From the NCBI RefSeq assembly GCF_000171235.2, contig NZ_ABEA03000060.1, forward strand, positions 53,140 to 117,139: 64,000 nucleotides of DNA. The letters run 5' to 3'. A model generated the notes under the pieces. It made no database searches. It was not told where the DNA came from and saw nothing but the letters and a program-made list of their open reading frames with translations. This DNA is from Geminisphaera colitermitum TAV2 (lineage in GTDB: Bacteria > Verrucomicrobiota > Verrucomicrobiia > Opitutales > Opitutaceae). Both the position numbers and the translations under genes were made by a program. Below, one piece after another: positions 62,634 to 64,000 of the stretch (position 1 is its first letter; each line of letters begins with the position of its first letter).

Positions 62634-63974
62634 TCAGCTTTCAGCTTTTAGCTTTTCAGCTTTTCCGATTAGCGCCGCCTCACGCTCCACCAGCGTTGGA
62701 TGCGAGTAGTAGAAGGCGCTGAAGACCGGATGCGGCGTCAGGTTGGAAAGATTTTTCCCGGAGAGTTTGTGGAGCGCGCCGATCAACGGGGCCGGACCGC
62801 CCATCGCCTCGCGCGCGAAGGCGTCGGCCTCGTATTCGTGTTTGCGCGAGAAAAATCCGCCGAGCGGTGTCAGCCAGAACGTGGCCAGTCCGCTGAGCAG
62901 ACCGAACAACAAAAACGTCGGCGCCAGTTCACCCGCCGGCAGGCCGAAGCCGGGATTGAACCAGGTGCTGCCCGCCAGCCACGCAATCAGCGCGAAGCCG
63001 CCAAACACCATCGCCGCCGACACCGCGAGCATCTTGGGGATGTGTCCGCAACGGTAGTGTCCAACCTCGTGTGCCAGCACCGCCTCCAGTTCCTCGGGTG
63101 TGAGTTGAGCGATGAGCGTATCGAACAAAACAATACGCCGGAAGCGTCCGAATCCCGTAAAGTAGGCGTTGGAATGTCCGGAGCGTTTGCTGCCGTCGAT
63201 GACCTCGATGGTCGAGGCTTTGAAACCGGTGCGCTCCGACAGCGCCATGAGTCGCGTGCGCAGCTCACCCTCGGGCAGCGGTGTGAGTTTGTTGAAAAGC
63301 GGCACGATGAGGCGTGGGTAGAGCACCATCATGAGAAGCTGAAAGCCAAAAAAGAGCGCGAAGCCCCACACCCACCAGAGCGAACCGGCCACGCGCACAA
63401 GCGCGAGCAGGGCCCAGAGTAGTAGAAATCCAATGACAAGGGCGAGCAGCATGCCCTTGACTTTATCGACGATCCAGAGGCCGAGCGTGGATTTGTTAAA
63501 CCCGAAGCGCGTTTCGATCCGAAACGTGTCCCACCAGTCGAGCGGCAGTCCGGGCAGGCTCAGCAAGATGCCGGCAACGAGGATAAACACGGCGCCCAAT
63601 GCGCTGTTCCATCCCCCCCCCCCCCCCTCCCCCGCGTCCGGTGCCCAAGCCATGACGAGGTCATACAACCACGGAAGCACGCCGCTGGTCAGCACGACGA
63701 CGAGCAGCACGGCGTCGAAGATCAATTCGATGACGCCGAAGCGGTTTTTCACGAGCGTGTAGGCGACGGATTTTTGGTAAGTCTCCGCATCGACCACCGC
63801 CGCGACGGCAGGCGGGGCCGCGTGCGCATGCCGCCGGACTTCGGCGCGGTTGAGGGCGGACAACACGAGTTGCGCGACGAGGCGCACCGCAATCAGCACG
63901 AGAACCACGGGGAGGACGGTGGAGGGGGGGGGAGCGACTGCGGTGGTGGTGGCGATGGTGAGAGAGGACAACAT
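62634..63974 (-). CDS. M48 family metallopeptidase, CAAX prenyl protease 1/Ste24-like
   Basis: A 446-residue membrane zinc protease. It has several helices; WWDTFRIETRFGFNKSTLGLWIVDKVKG matches the Ste24 N-terminal family domain; the zinc site is VLAHEVGHYRCGHI with the third ligand in SRKHEYEADAFA; the end SAFYYSHPTLVEREAAL is a family motif. A C15 tract (63613-63627) encodes Gly in a periplasmic or cytoplasmic loop and a G9 run (63924-63932) encodes Pro at the N terminus; both are in frame. It probably takes part in membrane protein quality control. The endonuclease-family gene follows after 6 nt. Confidence 0.93.
   Translation of the reverse strand: MLSSLTIATTTAVAPPPSTVLPVVLVLIAVRLVAQLVLSALNRAEVRRHAHAAPPAVAAVVDAETYQKSVAYTLVKNRFGVIELIFDAVLLVVVLTSGVLPWLYDLVMAWAPDAGEGGGGGWNSALGAVFILVAGILLSLPGLPLDWWDTFRIETRFGFNKSTLGLWIVDKVKGMLLALVIGFLLLWALLALVRVAGSLWWVWGFALFFGFQLLMMVLYPRLIVPLFNKLTPLPEGELRTRLMALSERTGFKASTIEVIDGSKRSGHSNAYFTGFGRFRRIVLFDTLIAQLTPEELEAVLAHEVGHYRCGHIPKMLAVSAAMVFGGFALIAWLAGSTWFNPGFGLPAGELAPTFLLFGLLSGLATFWLTPLGGFFSRKHEYEADAFAREAMGGPAPLIGALHKLSGKNLSNLTPHPVFSAFYYSHPTLVEREAALIGKAEKLKAES
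63613..63627. repeat. C15 homopolymer in the M48 protease gene
   Basis: The run is read as G on the coding strand and gives Gly codons (GEGGGGGWNS). The frame is intact. Confidence 0.95.
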
Positions 63975-64000
63975 GGGGGGTGGTTTCTAGCGTTGTCAGC

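Overview
The window looks like a piece of a Verrucomicrobia chromosome, most likely from the Opitutaceae (inference). The basis is a GC-rich genome with an LPS outer membrane (kdsB, lpxB), LL-diaminopimelate aminotransferase, PEP-CTERM proteins, prepilin-like proteins with a C-terminal DG motif, GH51, GH95 and GH101-like glycosidases, and fused GntR-LacI type regulators. No rRNA, tRNA, CRISPR array, phage or plasmid gene was seen.

Layout. 1-3.4 kb: the 5' part of a KdpD-like histidine kinase, kdsB, HPr, a DUF971 protein and hisI. 3.5-7.8 kb: a sugar locus with a FAD oxidoreductase, a GH51 arabinofuranosidase and an AraC regulator; a repeat insertion has joined the first two in one open frame. 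7.8-18 kb: a long nested repeat, a DsbD-like reductase, a DNA glycosylase, a tyrosine phosphatase, a membrane-anchored unknown, exbB/exbD, lpxB with a Gfo/Idh/MocA oxidoreductase. 18-25.5 kb: a secreted PD-(D/E)XK-like protein, then a probable operon of prepilin, TIM-barrel protein, PEP-CTERM protein and Na+/solute symporter beside its GntR-LacI regulator. 25.5-33 kb: dapL (frameshifted in a G13 tract), DUF3817, a second FAD oxidoreductase, LacI regulator and GH95 fucosidase. 33-39.4 kb: glycogen phosphorylase, serine acetyltransferase, a degenerate aldo/keto reductase, a Gre/Rnk-like protein and a cupin. 39.5-51.1 kb: a second regulator, PEP-CTERM, prepilin and glycosidase cluster. 51.4-64 kb: cysCDN, rpoZ, smpB, a UvrD-like helicase, metY, a branched-chain aminotransferase, recF, a secreted endonuclease/phosphatase-family protein and an M48 protease.

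The two PEP-CTERM, prepilin and glycosidase clusters (18.8-25.5 kb and 39.5-51.1 kb) share the same logic: a fused GntR-LacI regulator next to secreted PEP-CTERM proteins, a prepilin-like protein and divergent TIM-barrel hydrolases. The first has a matched pair of 23-bp palindromes, one at the regulator's own start and one upstream of the operon. This is the best candidate for an under-described polysaccharide-use system. Sulfur genes also cluster (cysCDN, metY, cysE), and cysC has a leader that can fold as a cloverleaf.

Two further traits stand out. There are 24 runs of 8-20 G or C, twelve of them inside genes, where they encode poly-Pro or poly-Gly. Several families of inverted-repeat elements occupy every convergent gene junction and have also entered coding sequences (dsbD, recF, metY, the 3' end of the DNA glycosylase gene, and the GH51/FAD junction).
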